DNA of 64,000 bases, taken from PALSA-1006 sp964571195 (GTDB lineage Bacteria; Pseudomonadota; Gammaproteobacteria; Burkholderiales; Gallionellaceae). The stretch covers positions 1-64,000 of the forward strand of contig CAZNAD010000011.1 of assembly GCA_964571195.1 (NCBI GenBank). The letters run 5' to 3'. Both the position numbers and the translations under genes were made by a program. The notes beneath the pieces were generated by a model. It ran no database searches and had not been told where the DNA came from. It worked only from the letters and a program-made list of their open reading frames with translations. Below are positions 33,181 to 42,330 of this stretch, piece after piece. Each line of letters begins with the position of its first letter. The first letter of the stretch is position 1.

Positions 33181-33966
33181 CTATCCGAATTTGAACAAAC
33201 GATATTGCCCCTTTATCGACCACGCCAATAAAGTCGAGCTGATGATGACTTGGAACACCCAGGTACCCGGCAGTCCGTTGTCGAAATAAAAGATCGCCCA
33301 CAACGCCAGCAGCGTGGCCAACACCGCCAGCACTCGCTGGAACCAGATATTCATCCCGGCCTGCCAGCGTTGTCCCAGTGCCACACCGGCAACGGCGGAC
33401 AACCAGCCGCCGAACATCCCGCCCAGCACATCCTGCGGCCAATGCACGCCGCAAGCGATGCGCGACAGCCCGACGAGTATCGCCAACGACAACACCAGCA
33501 ACTTGATCCGGGCGCTTACTTGTTGCACACAAACCAGTCCGGCCAATACGAAGATGGTCGTGGTATGTCCAGAGGGAAAAGAATTGTGCGCCAACGCCGG
33601 GCCGATGAGGTGAAAATCACCATCCTGCAACACAATGGGGGGACGCAACGATGAAAATAATTCTTTCATGCCGTGCGACCAGAGTGAGGCAAACAGTGCG
33701 GCCAGCACAAATTGCCAGGCCAGATCGGGACGACGCCCCAGTAGCGGCAGGATGAGCAACAAACCGAGTGAAGCATCTCCGAGCAAAGTGACGTGACTCC
33801 ACCAGACATCTCCGGCATGAGCCATGATGCGGTTCAACCACAGAAACAATGCCGCGTTGCTTCCAGTCAGCAGTAAGACCACTAGCGCCAACAGGGCAAA
33901 CGCGGGTACGCCCCAGCGCCAAGCCGCGTCGAATTGCCGTGTGGCGCGTTTAATTTCTGAATCCAT
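33181..33966 (-). CDS. PAP2-family membrane phosphatase
   Basis: 261 residues from the ATG at 33966; alternatives are 33975 and a longer frame inside the glycosyltransferase. Five to six helices carry the PAP2 motifs: KELFSSLRPP, SFPSGHTTT and SRIACGVHWPQDVLGG. Such enzymes remove phosphate from isoprenyl or lipid A phosphates in the periplasmic leaflet. Its start overlaps the glycosyltransferase stop by 17 bases, giving a transferase-phosphatase-deformylase set for envelope lipid modification. Confidence 0.87.
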   Translation of the reverse strand: MDSEIKRATRQFDAAWRWGVPAFALLALVVLLLTGSNAALFLWLNRIMAHAGDVWWSHVTLLGDASLGLLLILPLLGRRPDLAWQFVLAALFASLWSHGMKELFSSLRPPIVLQDGDFHLIGPALAHNSFPSGHTTTIFVLAGLVCVQQVSARIKLLVLSLAILVGLSRIACGVHWPQDVLGGMFGGWLSAVAGVALGQRWQAGMNIWFQRVLAVLATLLALWAIFYFDNGLPGTWVFQVIISSTLLAWSIKGQYRLFKFG

Positions 33967-35419
33967 GGCAGGCATAAAAAGAGAAGGTGGAAAGCAGATG
34001 CCCCTGCGCATCAACGGGCAGCCTATCACGCAGCTCGCAAGCGGTAAATTGACCACTGCCGCCAGTGGCGGGCGAGGCTAGCTCATCCGGCCACAGCACC
34101 AGGATGCCGGATGCGCCATCCTGCGGCGAGCCGAACCAGATATCGAACTGGTCGTAGCGAGTATCGGTCACCTGCACCGGCGCAGGTCGCGCATACCATG
34201 CCAGACGGCTGGCAAAGGTCCAGTTATTGGTGAACAGCAAGGGTTCCGCTGCTCCTGCGACCGCCATCTTTTCGCGCAGGTCTGCGGCATGATGTGCGGC
34301 CTGCTGCCAGCCGTACAAGTCGCGCAGAGGATTGTTATTGTCTCTGAACAACAACCAGGGTGTGATGAACTGACTGAACACCAGTACCATCATCAGCACG
34401 GCATATACCCCGGCAGCGTAAACGCCGATACGCACCCACAGCGCCTGCCAGTGACGGTGCAGCCAATATGCCGTCAGCGGTGCCAGCCCCGCCCAGCCCA
34501 AAGCAGTCCAGTGCGGCAGGGTGATCTCATAACCCGATCCCCAGCCGAACAGTAACAGCACCGGCAAGGAGAGCGACAGACATAACCACACGCCGCTTTC
34601 GCGCCACTGGCGCAATCCGGCCAGCACAGCGAGCAAACCGAACACATACAGTCCCGGCCCGTAGACCAATAACTGCCCGCCTTGCGAGATGAGGAAGCGC
34701 CATCCGCTCCAGTCCGGTTTACCCGTGCCATGATGCAACTGATACAGGAACGAGATCCAATCGTGGCGGGCATTCCAATACAGGATGGGCATGATCAAAC
34801 AAGCGGCGACAAGCACCGCCAGCCACGGCCAGGGCGTACGCAACTGCTGCCATTGTCGGGAGAACACCAGCGCCAAAACTACGGTCAGCAGCAAAGTGAT
34901 GGCGGTATATTTGGACAAGGCCGCCAACCCCAGCAAGACACCCAGCCACAACCAGTCGCGCACACGTCCGGCGATGACGACACCGTGCAGCACCCGCAGC
35001 AGCAGCAGACCCAGCAGCAGCAAAGGCGTGTCCGGCAACATCGCCAAGCCGATCAACTGCAACATCACCGCAGATTGCAGCAAGGCGACACTGGTGAATC
35101 CGATCCAAGGCGAAACTTGCGGGAACAAGCTCAGGGTCGCGTGATACAGCACCCACCCCGTCAATGCGAACAGCAGGATGGGCAACATGCGCATGACCAG
35201 ATCGGAATCGCCGAACCACAAGGCGAACGCTTGCAGCCAGCCTATCATCGGCGGATGGTCGAAATAACTCCAATCCAGATACAGGCCATACAGCGCATAG
35301 TGCGCCTCATCCACACTCAGGCCGACCTGACCCGCGAACAACAGGCGCAGCAGGGCGGTGACCGTGATGAGCAGTAGTGTGGCTTGCAGCGAATCAAGAC
35401 GCTTGAGAGCAGCGAACAT
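33950..35419 (-). CDS. Glycosyltransferase family 39 (ArnT/PMT-like) membrane protein
   Basis: 489 residues with about 11-12 helices. The first periplasmic loop has the GT39 acid pair in LSVDEAHYALYGLYLDWSYFDHPPMIGW, and PDTPLLLLGLLLLRVL follows. A short soluble C-terminal part (about 390-489) is smaller than in ArnT (550). It probably transfers a sugar from undecaprenyl phosphate to lipid A or another envelope acceptor, in line with the ArnD-like and PAP2 neighbours. Confidence 0.85.
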   Translation of the reverse strand: MFAALKRLDSLQATLLLITVTALLRLLFAGQVGLSVDEAHYALYGLYLDWSYFDHPPMIGWLQAFALWFGDSDLVMRMLPILLFALTGWVLYHATLSLFPQVSPWIGFTSVALLQSAVMLQLIGLAMLPDTPLLLLGLLLLRVLHGVVIAGRVRDWLWLGVLLGLAALSKYTAITLLLTVVLALVFSRQWQQLRTPWPWLAVLVAACLIMPILYWNARHDWISFLYQLHHGTGKPDWSGWRFLISQGGQLLVYGPGLYVFGLLAVLAGLRQWRESGVWLCLSLSLPVLLLFGWGSGYEITLPHWTALGWAGLAPLTAYWLHRHWQALWVRIGVYAAGVYAVLMMVLVFSQFITPWLLFRDNNNPLRDLYGWQQAAHHAADLREKMAVAGAAEPLLFTNNWTFASRLAWYARPAPVQVTDTRYDQFDIWFGSPQDGASGILVLWPDELASPATGGSGQFTACELRDRLPVDAQGHLLSTFSFYACHGFRN

Positions 35420-35478
35420 GGACGATCAAATGAGCACAGCGATGGAAGACGGCGCGGATTCTATCGCAAAATCACGCT

Positions 35479-36810
35479 TCAATCGCCGCCCTTTTCCTGT
35501 ACCTCGGCGGTCGCCCAGCCCTGTGCGAAGGTCAATTCCAGACGACTGCCTGCGGCGATCTGCGCACTGTCCACGATGATCCTGCCCTGCGCGTCGCGCA
35601 CCATGCTGTAGCCGCGTCGCAACACCTGCCTGGGGTCAAGATGTTGCAGATGTTGCTGTAGGGATTTCAGATGCTGCGCATGCCGCTCAAGATCGTTCAC
35701 CATGCGTTCACGCAGACGTTGTGCATAAGCCGCCTGTCGCAGCTGTCGTCCCCCCACATCGGGACACGCGGCCTGCCAGCGCTGGCGCAATGCCTGACAG
35801 CGCCATTGCCAGTTTTGTGCGGCATACGCCTGAGCATGCTGTAGGCGCTGCTGCAACTGTTCCAGATGTTGGCGCTGTTGCAGCATACGTTGCGCGGGAT
35901 GGATCAGACGACGTTGCAGATAATCCAGTCGCTGCATGTGTTGTTCATAACGGCTCGACGCAGCCCGTGCCAGGCGTTGTGCGCTGTGTTGTATACGCTG
36001 TGCCAGTTCCTCGCTGTCCGGCAACGCGGCTTGCGCGGCGGCGGTCGGGGTCGCGGCACGCAGGTCGGCCACGAAATCGGCGATGGTGAAGTCCGTTTCA
36101 TGCCCCACCCCGCTCACCACCGGGATACGACTGGTCGAGATCGCCCGCGCCACGACTTCTTCGTTGAAAGCCCACAGGTCTTCGATACTGCCGCCGCCTC
36201 GACACACGATCAGCGTGTCACACTCGCCGCGTTCGTTCGCTGCGCGGATCGCTGCCGCGATCTTCTGCCCCGCCCCGTCTCCCTGCACCGGCGTGGGATA
36301 TAACACCACCGGAACAGCGGGCATACGCTGGGCCAGGGTACGCAACACATCGCGCAGCGCAGCCGCCTGCGGCGAGGTCACGATACCGATCTGGCGCGGC
36401 AAGAACGGCAGTGTCCGTTTGCGTGCCGCGTCAAACAGCCCCTCCTGTTCCAATTTGCGTTTGAGATTTTCGAACGCTTCATACAAGGCACCCATACCGG
36501 CCGGGCGCATCTTTTCCAGCGTCAACTGGAAATCTCCACGCGCCTCGTACAAGGTCGGCAAGGCCAGCACTTCGACCGACATGCCGTTACCGGGTTTAAA
36601 GTCCAGATATTGGCTCTTGTGGCGGAACATCACACAGCGCACCTGCGCAGCTTCGTCCTTTAGCGAAAAATACCAGTGCCCCGAAGCGGCTCCGACGAAA
36701 TTGGAGATTTCCCCGCGCACCCATAATAAAGGCAACCCGGCTTCGATCACCTGCTTCGCCGCCGCATTAAATTCACGTACGTTCAACACCCTGTTTTTAT
36801 CGATGGCCAT
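35479..36810 (-). CDS. xseA: Exodeoxyribonuclease VII large subunit
   Basis: 443 residues. The N-terminal OB domain (VLNVREFNAAAKQVIEAGLPLLWVRGEISN, 8-37) precedes the catalytic region with GAGQKIAAAIRAANERGECDTLIVCRGGGSIEDLW and VSGVGHETDFTIADFVADLRAATPTAAA. A long Arg/Gln-rich coiled coil (about 260-400) and a short C-terminal tail ending near RGYSMV follow. Subunit XseB is not in the window. Monocistronic; divergent from exbB with a 393-base gap. Confidence 0.95.
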   Translation of the reverse strand: MAIDKNRVLNVREFNAAAKQVIEAGLPLLWVRGEISNFVGAASGHWYFSLKDEAAQVRCVMFRHKSQYLDFKPGNGMSVEVLALPTLYEARGDFQLTLEKMRPAGMGALYEAFENLKRKLEQEGLFDAARKRTLPFLPRQIGIVTSPQAAALRDVLRTLAQRMPAVPVVLYPTPVQGDGAGQKIAAAIRAANERGECDTLIVCRGGGSIEDLWAFNEEVVARAISTSRIPVVSGVGHETDFTIADFVADLRAATPTAAAQAALPDSEELAQRIQHSAQRLARAASSRYEQHMQRLDYLQRRLIHPAQRMLQQRQHLEQLQQRLQHAQAYAAQNWQWRCQALRQRWQAACPDVGGRQLRQAAYAQRLRERMVNDLERHAQHLKSLQQHLQHLDPRQVLRRGYSMVRDAQGRIIVDSAQIAAGSRLELTFAQGWATAEVQEKGGD

Positions 36811-37203
36811 CCGTCACATCCGTCACAACTTTTTATACAAATTAGGCCAAAAGGCATATTGACAATTGCAAATAACTCACAACCCCAGCAACGATGCGCC
36901 TTGGCAAGGCAACATCCCGTACCACTCACCGCAACTTACGATAATACATTGTTTTAATTGAAATTAACTCAAGCACAAAAATTAAGCAGATCGAAAAAAA
37001 CCGTTATCGGCTCAAAGGCTAAGCCTCCTTCTGCGAGAATCATCCACAAAGTTATCCACAGTTTTTGTGCATAAACACACAAATCCTTTACGCCATGATG
37101 AGTTAGCCAAAACGGTGTATCACGTTTCTGATGAATCTTGCTCAAACGGGGGCGACAAGATACAGTTCCGGCTTCGGAATTTAAGCATATCTGGAGAAGT
37201 TGC
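36811..37203. other. 393-base intergenic region with DnaA boxes
   Basis: No gene is supportable. The region contains an AT-rich stretch (36941-37010) followed by TTATCCACA (37052-37060) and, in the opposite direction, TTATGCACA (37066-37074). Both match the DnaA box TTATNCACA exactly, and a near match TCATCCACA lies at 37040-37048. It must also hold the promoters of xseA and of the exbB-lpxK-adk operon. Confidence 0.6.
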
Positions 37204-37809
37204 GTGTTCACTATCGTCGAAGCAGCAGGTTGGCCCATCTGGTTTTTGATCGTTGCATCCGTCGTCGCAGTCGCCCTGATCGCAGAACGCATGATGTTCC
37301 TGCGCGAGAAGAATATCGTCCCCGCCGGATTGCTGGATGAAACCGTGAAAGAGCTCAAGCAGAGCGGCGTCACCCCGCAGATGCTCAACAAGCTGGGCGA
37401 AGGCTCGCCGCTGGGACGTGTATTGGCGGCTGGACTGCGAAATGTCAAAAGCTCCCCGAACATCATGAAAGAGGCCATCGAAGAGGCCGGGCGCACCACC
37501 ACCCATGAGATGGAACGTTTTCTCACCACGCTCGGTACCGTAGCCTCCATCAGTCCGCTGCTCGGTTTGTTCGGCACCGTGGTCGGCATGATCGAAATTT
37601 TCGGTGCACAGAACGCCGGTGGTGCCAACCCCGCCGAACTGGCACACGGCATCTCCGTGGCGCTCTACAACACCGCGTTCGGTTTGATCGTCGCGGTACC
37701 CAGCATGATCTTCTACCGTCATTTCCGCGCCAAGGTGGACAGTCTCACGTTCGAGATGGAGCAGCAGGCGATCAAACTGGTCGAGATCGTCCACGGCGAA
37801 CGCAGATAA
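37204..37809 (+). CDS. exbB: MotA/TolQ/ExbB proton channel family protein (lpxK operon)
   Basis: 201 residues from a GTG at 37204 (GGAG 7 bases upstream; MFTIVEAAGWPIWFLIVASV). The earlier in-frame ATG at 37138 would add a non-membrane leader and lacks a ribosome site. Three helices are seen, with the family stretch LGTVASISPLLGLFGTVVGMIEIF and HGISVALYNTAFGLIVAVPSM. It partners the next gene. In betaproteobacteria this pair heads the lpxK-kdsB operon and may power TonB or another envelope process. Confidence 0.92.
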   Translation: MFTIVEAAGWPIWFLIVASVVAVALIAERMMFLREKNIVPAGLLDETVKELKQSGVTPQMLNKLGEGSPLGRVLAAGLRNVKSSPNIMKEAIEEAGRTTTHEMERFLTTLGTVASISPLLGLFGTVVGMIEIFGAQNAGGANPAELAHGISVALYNTAFGLIVAVPSMIFYRHFRAKVDSLTFEMEQQAIKLVEIVHGERR

Positions 37810-37819
37810 GCGAGACAAA

Positions 37820-38242
37820 ATGAATTTCCAACGTGGACAGACGCGCGATGAACCGGAGATCAACCTGATCCCGATGATTGATGTACTGCTGGTGATTCTG
37901 ATCTTTCTGATGGTCACCACCAGCTATGCGAAGATTTCCGAGCTACAGATCAACCTGCCGCAGGCGGCAGGCGAAGAAGGTAGCGCCACGCCCAGCAAAC
38001 ACATCTATGTGGCGGTCGATGCGACCGAACACTATGCCATCAATAATCTGCCCGCTCCCTTTTCCGGCATAGACGGTTTCGCCCAGGCCTTGCGCAAAGC
38101 CGCCGGTGACGAGGCGGAACCCACCATCATCATCAATGCCGATGCCAAAGCCCCCCATCAGGCCGTGATCAACATCATGGAAGCCGCACGGGTGGCCGGG
38201 TATGGCCGCATCACTTTCACCACGCAGAACCCGGCGAAATAA
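37820..38242 (+). CDS. exbD: ExbD/TolR family protein (lpxK operon)
   Basis: 140 residues: EPEINLIPMIDVLLVILIFL carries the proton-linked Asp in the single helix (about 15-40), and the periplasmic domain runs to ITFTTQNPAK. It starts 10 bases after exbB and ends 15 bases before lpxK. Confidence 0.92.
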   Translation: MNFQRGQTRDEPEINLIPMIDVLLVILIFLMVTTSYAKISELQINLPQAAGEEGSATPSKHIYVAVDATEHYAINNLPAPFSGIDGFAQALRKAAGDEAEPTIIINADAKAPHQAVINIMEAARVAGYGRITFTTQNPAK

Positions 38243-38257
38243 CACGTTCAGCACACC

Positions 38258-39241
38258 ATGAACGGGCTGGAACAACACTGGTACCGCATCTCGCCGTTCC
38301 ATCTTCTGCTCTGGCCGCTGAGTCTGCTGTTCCGTATGCTCGCCGCAGTGCGCCGTATGCTCTATCGCAGCAGTGTCTTGGCCAGCTTTAAACTGCCGGT
38401 TCCCGTTATCGTTGTCGGCAACATCAGTGTCGGCGGCACCGGCAAGACCCCGTTCACCCTGTGGCTGGCGCAACAACTGCTGGATGCGGGCTGGCATCCC
38501 GCCATCATCAGTCGCGGCTATAACAAAGCCGGACCGCAAAATATCCATCCCCGCGCGGTGAGCGCGAGTGATTCACCCGACGAGGTCGGCGACGAACCCC
38601 TGTTAATGGCACAACGCGGACTCTGCCCGGTATGGGTGGGACGTGACCGTGTCGCGGTGGCACGCACCCTGCTGCATGCCCAACCCGAATGTGATGTCAT
38701 CCTGAGTGACGACGGTTTGCAGCACTACCGCCTGCGCCGCGATGCCGAAATCGTGCTGGTGGACGGCAAGCGGCGTTTCGGCAATGGCTGCCTGTTGCCG
38801 GCAGGGCCGCTGCGCGAACCGGTGTCGCGCCTGGCATCCGTCGATTTCGTGGTCATCAACGGCGGCGCGGCGGTGAATGGCAAACACACGATGCGTCTGG
38901 ACGGTTCGGTGTTTTATAACCTGCTCAACCCGGACCAGAGCGTGACGGCCTCCGCTTTTGCCGGGCAGCGTGTCCATGCCATCGCCGGTATCGGCCATCC
39001 GGCGCGTTTCTTCGCCCATCTTGAGCATCTTGGGATATCCGCCCAACCCCATGCCTTCCCCGACCATCATCACTACCGTGCTACCGATATCGCTTTCGAG
39101 AATGCCGATGTGATACTCATGACGGAAAAAGATGCGGTAAAATGCGCGGCGTTCGCCACCGAGCAATGCTGGGTGTTGCGCGTGGACGCGCAGATAGACC
39201 CGGCTCTCGCCCAACTCATCATAGAAAAGATCAACCGATAA
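38258..39241 (+). CDS. lpxK: Tetraacyldisaccharide 4'-kinase
   Basis: Phosphorylates the lipid A disaccharide at 4' on the inner membrane. 327 residues. An N-terminal hydrophobic anchor (about 15-38) is followed by the P-loop VVGNISVGGTGKTPFTLWLA (48-67). SRGYN, DEVGDEPLLMA, CDVILSDDGLQHYRL and TEKDAVKC are all typical. Its stop codon shares one base with the next ATG (TAATG). Confidence 0.96.
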   Translation: MNGLEQHWYRISPFHLLLWPLSLLFRMLAAVRRMLYRSSVLASFKLPVPVIVVGNISVGGTGKTPFTLWLAQQLLDAGWHPAIISRGYNKAGPQNIHPRAVSASDSPDEVGDEPLLMAQRGLCPVWVGRDRVAVARTLLHAQPECDVILSDDGLQHYRLRRDAEIVLVDGKRRFGNGCLLPAGPLREPVSRLASVDFVVINGGAAVNGKHTMRLDGSVFYNLLNPDQSVTASAFAGQRVHAIAGIGHPARFFAHLEHLGISAQPHAFPDHHHYRATDIAFENADVILMTEKDAVKCAAFATEQCWVLRVDAQIDPALAQLIIEKINR

Positions 39242-39426
39242 TGGATGCCAAGCTACTCGAAATCCTGGTTTGCCCGTTGTGCAAATCACCGCTCATCTAC
39301 CGCAAGGCCGAACAGGAGCTGGTCTGCAAGGCAGATCGCTTGGCCTATGCCATCAAAGACGACATCCCGGTGATGCTGGCCGACGAAGCGCGCAAACTGA
39401 CTGCGGAAGAGACCGAGCAGCTTTGA
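39241..39426 (+). CDS. Trm112-family small protein (YcaR type)
   Basis: 61 residues, MDAKLLEILVCPLCKSPLIY..., with CPLC at residues 11-14 but only one later Cys, so the zinc site is incomplete as usual in this bacterial family. It is always found between lpxK and kdsB in many proteobacteria and shares one base with the neighbouring genes at both ends. The exact role is not established. Confidence 0.92.
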   Translation: MDAKLLEILVCPLCKSPLIYRKAEQELVCKADRLAYAIKDDIPVMLADEARKLTAEETEQL

Positions 39427-40208
39427 TGTTCGCTTTCCACGTCGTCATCCCCGCCCGCTTCGCTTCCACCCGGCTACCCGGCAAGCCGCTGCTGGAGATC
39501 GGCGGCAAACCGATGGTGGTGCGTGTCGCCGCACAAGCAGCACAAAGCGGCGCGCAACAGATCATCATCGCCACCGACCACGCGCCCATCCTCGCTGCCG
39601 CTGAAGCGCACGGATTCAAAGCCAGCATGACCCGGGCCGACCACAGCAGCGGCACCGACCGTATCGCCGAAGTGGCGGCACAGCAGGGCTGGACGGATGA
39701 CACCATCGTGGTCAACGTGCAGGGCGACGAACCGCTCATCCCGCCCGCACTGATCCGCGCCGTGGCACAACACCTGCACCAGCATCCGGAATGCGCCATC
39801 GCCACCGCCTGCCATCCCATCCATGACGAAGCGTCGATGCGCAACCCCAACATCGTCAAGGCAGTTGCCGACAAAGACGGCAACGCGCTGTATTTCAGCC
39901 GCGCCCCCATCCCCTACCCGCGCGATGTCTTTGCGCAGGGCAAGCCGCTGCCGCCCGACCTGACCGTGCTCCGCCATATCGGCATCTACGCATACCGCGC
40001 CGGTTTCCTGCGCGCGTTCGGCCAACTGGCTCCGGCCGCCATTGAGCAAATAGAAGCGCTGGAACAATTGCGCGCGCTCTGGCACGGCTACAAAATCGGC
40101 ATCACCGTCACACAGGAAGCCCCGCCCAGCGGGGTAGATACTGAAGCCGATCTGATCGCTGCACGCGCATTATTCGAATCATCACTCACACAGGGAGCAC
40201 ACTCATGA
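39426..40208 (+). CDS. kdsB: 3-deoxy-manno-octulosonate cytidylyltransferase
   Basis: Activates KDO as CMP-KDO for lipopolysaccharide core synthesis. 260 residues from the ATG at 39426. FHVVIPARFASTRLPGKPLLEI is the nucleotide-binding start. IIATDH, TRADHSSGTDRIAEVA, VNVQGDEPLI and YFSRAPIPYPR carry the metal and substrate residues. It is translationally coupled on both sides and pairs functionally with kdsA at 50041. Confidence 0.97.
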   Translation: MFAFHVVIPARFASTRLPGKPLLEIGGKPMVVRVAAQAAQSGAQQIIIATDHAPILAAAEAHGFKASMTRADHSSGTDRIAEVAAQQGWTDDTIVVNVQGDEPLIPPALIRAVAQHLHQHPECAIATACHPIHDEASMRNPNIVKAVADKDGNALYFSRAPIPYPRDVFAQGKPLPPDLTVLRHIGIYAYRAGFLRAFGQLAPAAIEQIEALEQLRALWHGYKIGITVTQEAPPSGVDTEADLIAARALFESSLTQGAHS

Positions 40209-40864
40209 GACTCATTCTTCTCGGCGCACCGGGCGCAGGCAAAGGTACACAGGCCAACCTCATCAAGGAAAAGTTCGGCATCCCGCAAATCTCCACCGGC
40301 GACATGTTGCGCGCCGCAGTCAAGGCGGGAACACCGCTGGGCATAGCAGCGAAAAAGATCATGGATGCGGGCGGCCTGGTATCGGACGACATCATCATCA
40401 ATCTGGTGAAAGAGCGCATCAAAGACGCGGACTGCACCAACGGCTTCCTGTTCGACGGTTTCCCGCGCACCATCCCTCAGGCTCAGGCGATGAAAGATGC
40501 CGACATCCGCATCGATCACGTGGTGGAGATCGACGTAGCCGACAGCGAGATCATCCAGCGCATGAGCGGTCGCCGTGTCCACCCTGCTTCCGGTCGCACC
40601 TATCACATCGTGTTCAACCCGCCCAAAGTTCCCGGCAAGGACGACGTGACCGGAGAAGACCTGGTGCAGCGCCCGGACGATGTCGAAGACACCGTGATCA
40701 AACGCCTGAATGTCTATCATGAGCAGACCAAACCGCTGGTCGAGTATTACACCGCCTGGGCGAAATCGGGCGATGCCAAGGCACCCAAAGTCGCTCACAT
40801 CCCCGGTGTCGGCAACGTTGATGCCATTCGCGACAAAGTATTTGCCGCACTGGCGGCGCGCTGA
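40205..40864 (+). CDS. adk: Adenylate kinase
   Basis: Converts ATP and AMP to two ADP. 219 residues, long form. The P-loop is LGAPGAGKGTQANL (6-19), with ISTGDMLRAAV, GFLFDGFPRTIPQA and a LID region (about 122-160) without zinc cysteines (GRRVHPASGRTYH). It overlaps kdsB by 4 bases (ATGA). Confidence 0.97.
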   Translation: MRLILLGAPGAGKGTQANLIKEKFGIPQISTGDMLRAAVKAGTPLGIAAKKIMDAGGLVSDDIIINLVKERIKDADCTNGFLFDGFPRTIPQAQAMKDADIRIDHVVEIDVADSEIIQRMSGRRVHPASGRTYHIVFNPPKVPGKDDVTGEDLVQRPDDVEDTVIKRLNVYHEQTKPLVEYYTAWAKSGDAKAPKVAHIPGVGNVDAIRDKVFAALAAR

Positions 40865-40866
40865 AC

Positions 40867-41265
40867 ATGGTCAGCAAACCCGTGCTCACGCTGGACGATG
40901 CCAAACGTGTCGCGGCAGCTGCGGCGGCAGAGGCGCGCGCCAACGACTGGAAAGTGGCCATCGTCATTGTCGATGACGGCGGCCACCTGATGTACATGCA
41001 GCGCGAACACGACACGCGCTTTGGCAGTGTGGAGACAGCCACAGCCAAAGCCCACATGGCCGCAGCGCTGCATATGCCAACCAAAATCTCCGAAGATGCC
41101 GTGATGAGCGGACGCCTGATCCATCTCGCCCTGCCCGGTGTGATCCCGGCCGAAGGCGGTGTCCCGTTGCTGCGCGAAGGTATCGTCATCGGCGCTATCG
41201 GCATCAGCGGTGTGCGCTCATTCCAGGACGGCCAGATCGCACTGGCCGGGGTGAACGCACTGTAA
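40867..41265 (+). CDS. GlcG/HbpS-like DUF336 protein
   Basis: 132 residues of the GlcG/HbpS fold: LTLDDAKRVAAAAAAEARAN, VAIVIVDDGGHLMYMQR, ETATAKAHMAA, GGVPLLREGIVIGAIGISG. Members bind heme or cobalamin-like ligands or accompany oxidoreductases; no function is assigned. It starts 2 bases after adk and ends the operon before a strong terminator. Confidence 0.88.
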   Translation: MVSKPVLTLDDAKRVAAAAAAEARANDWKVAIVIVDDGGHLMYMQREHDTRFGSVETATAKAHMAAALHMPTKISEDAVMSGRLIHLALPGVIPAEGGVPLLREGIVIGAIGISGVRSFQDGQIALAGVNAL

Positions 41266-41322
41266 GCCACGCTCTCGCAGCCGCCACACTCGACCTTTCT
41301 TCCCGCACTTGATCTGCACCTC

Positions 41323-41365
41323 AGCAAAGCCAACAGCCCCGATGAACGGGGCTGTTGGCTTTGCT
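41323..41365. terminator. Strong 19-base-pair hairpin terminator after the adk operon
   Basis: AGCAAAGCCAACAGCCCCG and its exact complement flank the loop ATGAA. Each arm starts or ends with an A/T-rich run (AGCAAA/TTTGCT), so it can act on both strands. Confidence 0.85.
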
Positions 41366-41375
41366 ACTGGTTGGC

Positions 41376-41403
41376 AAAAAAAACCGACAGCGTTAACTGT
41401 CGG
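41376..41403 (-). terminator. Flagellin terminator
   Basis: On the minus strand CCGACAG, TTAACG loop, CTGTCGG, then eight T residues (41376-41383): a textbook intrinsic terminator 21 bases after the flagellin stop. Confidence 0.9.
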
Positions 41404-41424
41404 CCGAGTCAACCTTCTTTGTTA

Positions 41425-42237
41425 TTAACGTAATAGTGTCAGCACGGTGTTGGGCGATTGATTCGCCTGAGCCAACATCGCGGTACCGGCTTGTTGCAGG
41501 ATCTGGGCACGAGTCAACGATGCGGTTTCCGCAGCGAAGTCAGTGTCCATGATACGGCTGCGGGCTGCTGTCTGGTTCTCCGCAGCAATTTGCAGGTTGG
41601 AGATGACCGACTCGAAGCGCGACTGCACCGAACCGTACACGGCACGTGCCGAGGCAACGTTGGCGATGTCCGCATCCAGTTTGGCGATCTCGGCTTGAGC
41701 CGTGGTCGAAGAGTCGCCCAAAGTGGTCGATGTCGGTGCAATCGCAGCCGATGTCGCGATAGTCAAAGAGTCCACACCCGCTGTGCTGTTCGCACCGATC
41801 TGGAACACCTGGCTTACCGGCTGAGAAAGGAGCTGGATGCCGTTGAACGAAGTGCCCGCGATGATACGTGCGTTTTCCGCGTTGAGCTGGGTGAACTCGG
41901 AGTTGATCGAACCGACGTCGGCATTGGAGGTCGCGTTTGCGCCTTGCACTGCCAGTTCCCGCATACGGGCCAGGTTGTTCTGGACGGCCCCCAAAGCACC
42001 TTCGGCGGTCTGCGCCAGAGAGATACCGTCGCTGGCGTTACGCACAGCCTGGTTCAAACCACGGATCTGGCTTTCCATACGGGAAGCAATCGCCATCCCT
42101 GCGGCATCGTCCTTGGCGCTGTTCACACGCAAGCCGGAAGACAGGCGTTGCAGGGAGGTTTGCATCGCGCCTTGTGAGGCATTCAGGTTACGCTGAGCGT
42201 TCAGCGATGCAAGATTGGTATTGATATATGAGGGCAT
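41425..42237 (-). CDS. fliC: Flagellin
   Basis: 270 residues, shorter than most flagellins. The conserved N-terminal D0/D1 (MPSYINTNLASLNAQRNLN...QTSLQRLSSGLRVNSAKDDAAGMAI in parts) and C-terminal D1/D0 (ARSRIMDTDFAAETASLTRAQILQQAGTAMLAQAN, ending TVLTLLR) are both present. The variable outer domains D2/D3 are nearly absent (about 60 residues). A sigma-28 promoter lies upstream and a terminator downstream, so it is monocistronic. No other flagellar gene is in the window, so it may be an orphan or an extra copy. Confidence 0.95.
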   Translation of the reverse strand: MPSYINTNLASLNAQRNLNASQGAMQTSLQRLSSGLRVNSAKDDAAGMAIASRMESQIRGLNQAVRNASDGISLAQTAEGALGAVQNNLARMRELAVQGANATSNADVGSINSEFTQLNAENARIIAGTSFNGIQLLSQPVSQVFQIGANSTAGVDSLTIATSAAIAPTSTTLGDSSTTAQAEIAKLDADIANVASARAVYGSVQSRFESVISNLQIAAENQTAARSRIMDTDFAAETASLTRAQILQQAGTAMLAQANQSPNTVLTLLR

Positions 42238-42330
42238 TTTAATTCTCCTTTTGACTCGATTGAAGTTCAGTCCTTCTTAATCTCATTGGCCCGTACTTTT
42301 CATTAGCCACGTTTGCCTCCGATGAATCAG

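Noticed and set aside
36811..37203. Replication origin
   Set aside because: Only two exact DnaA boxes and none of the usual neighbours (dnaA, dnaN, gyrB, rpmH); recorded as a possible DnaA site only.
36969..37920. Minus-strand frames opposite exbB (227 and 266 residues)
   Set aside because: They lie antisense to an ExbB with all family helices and have no domain signature or ribosome site.
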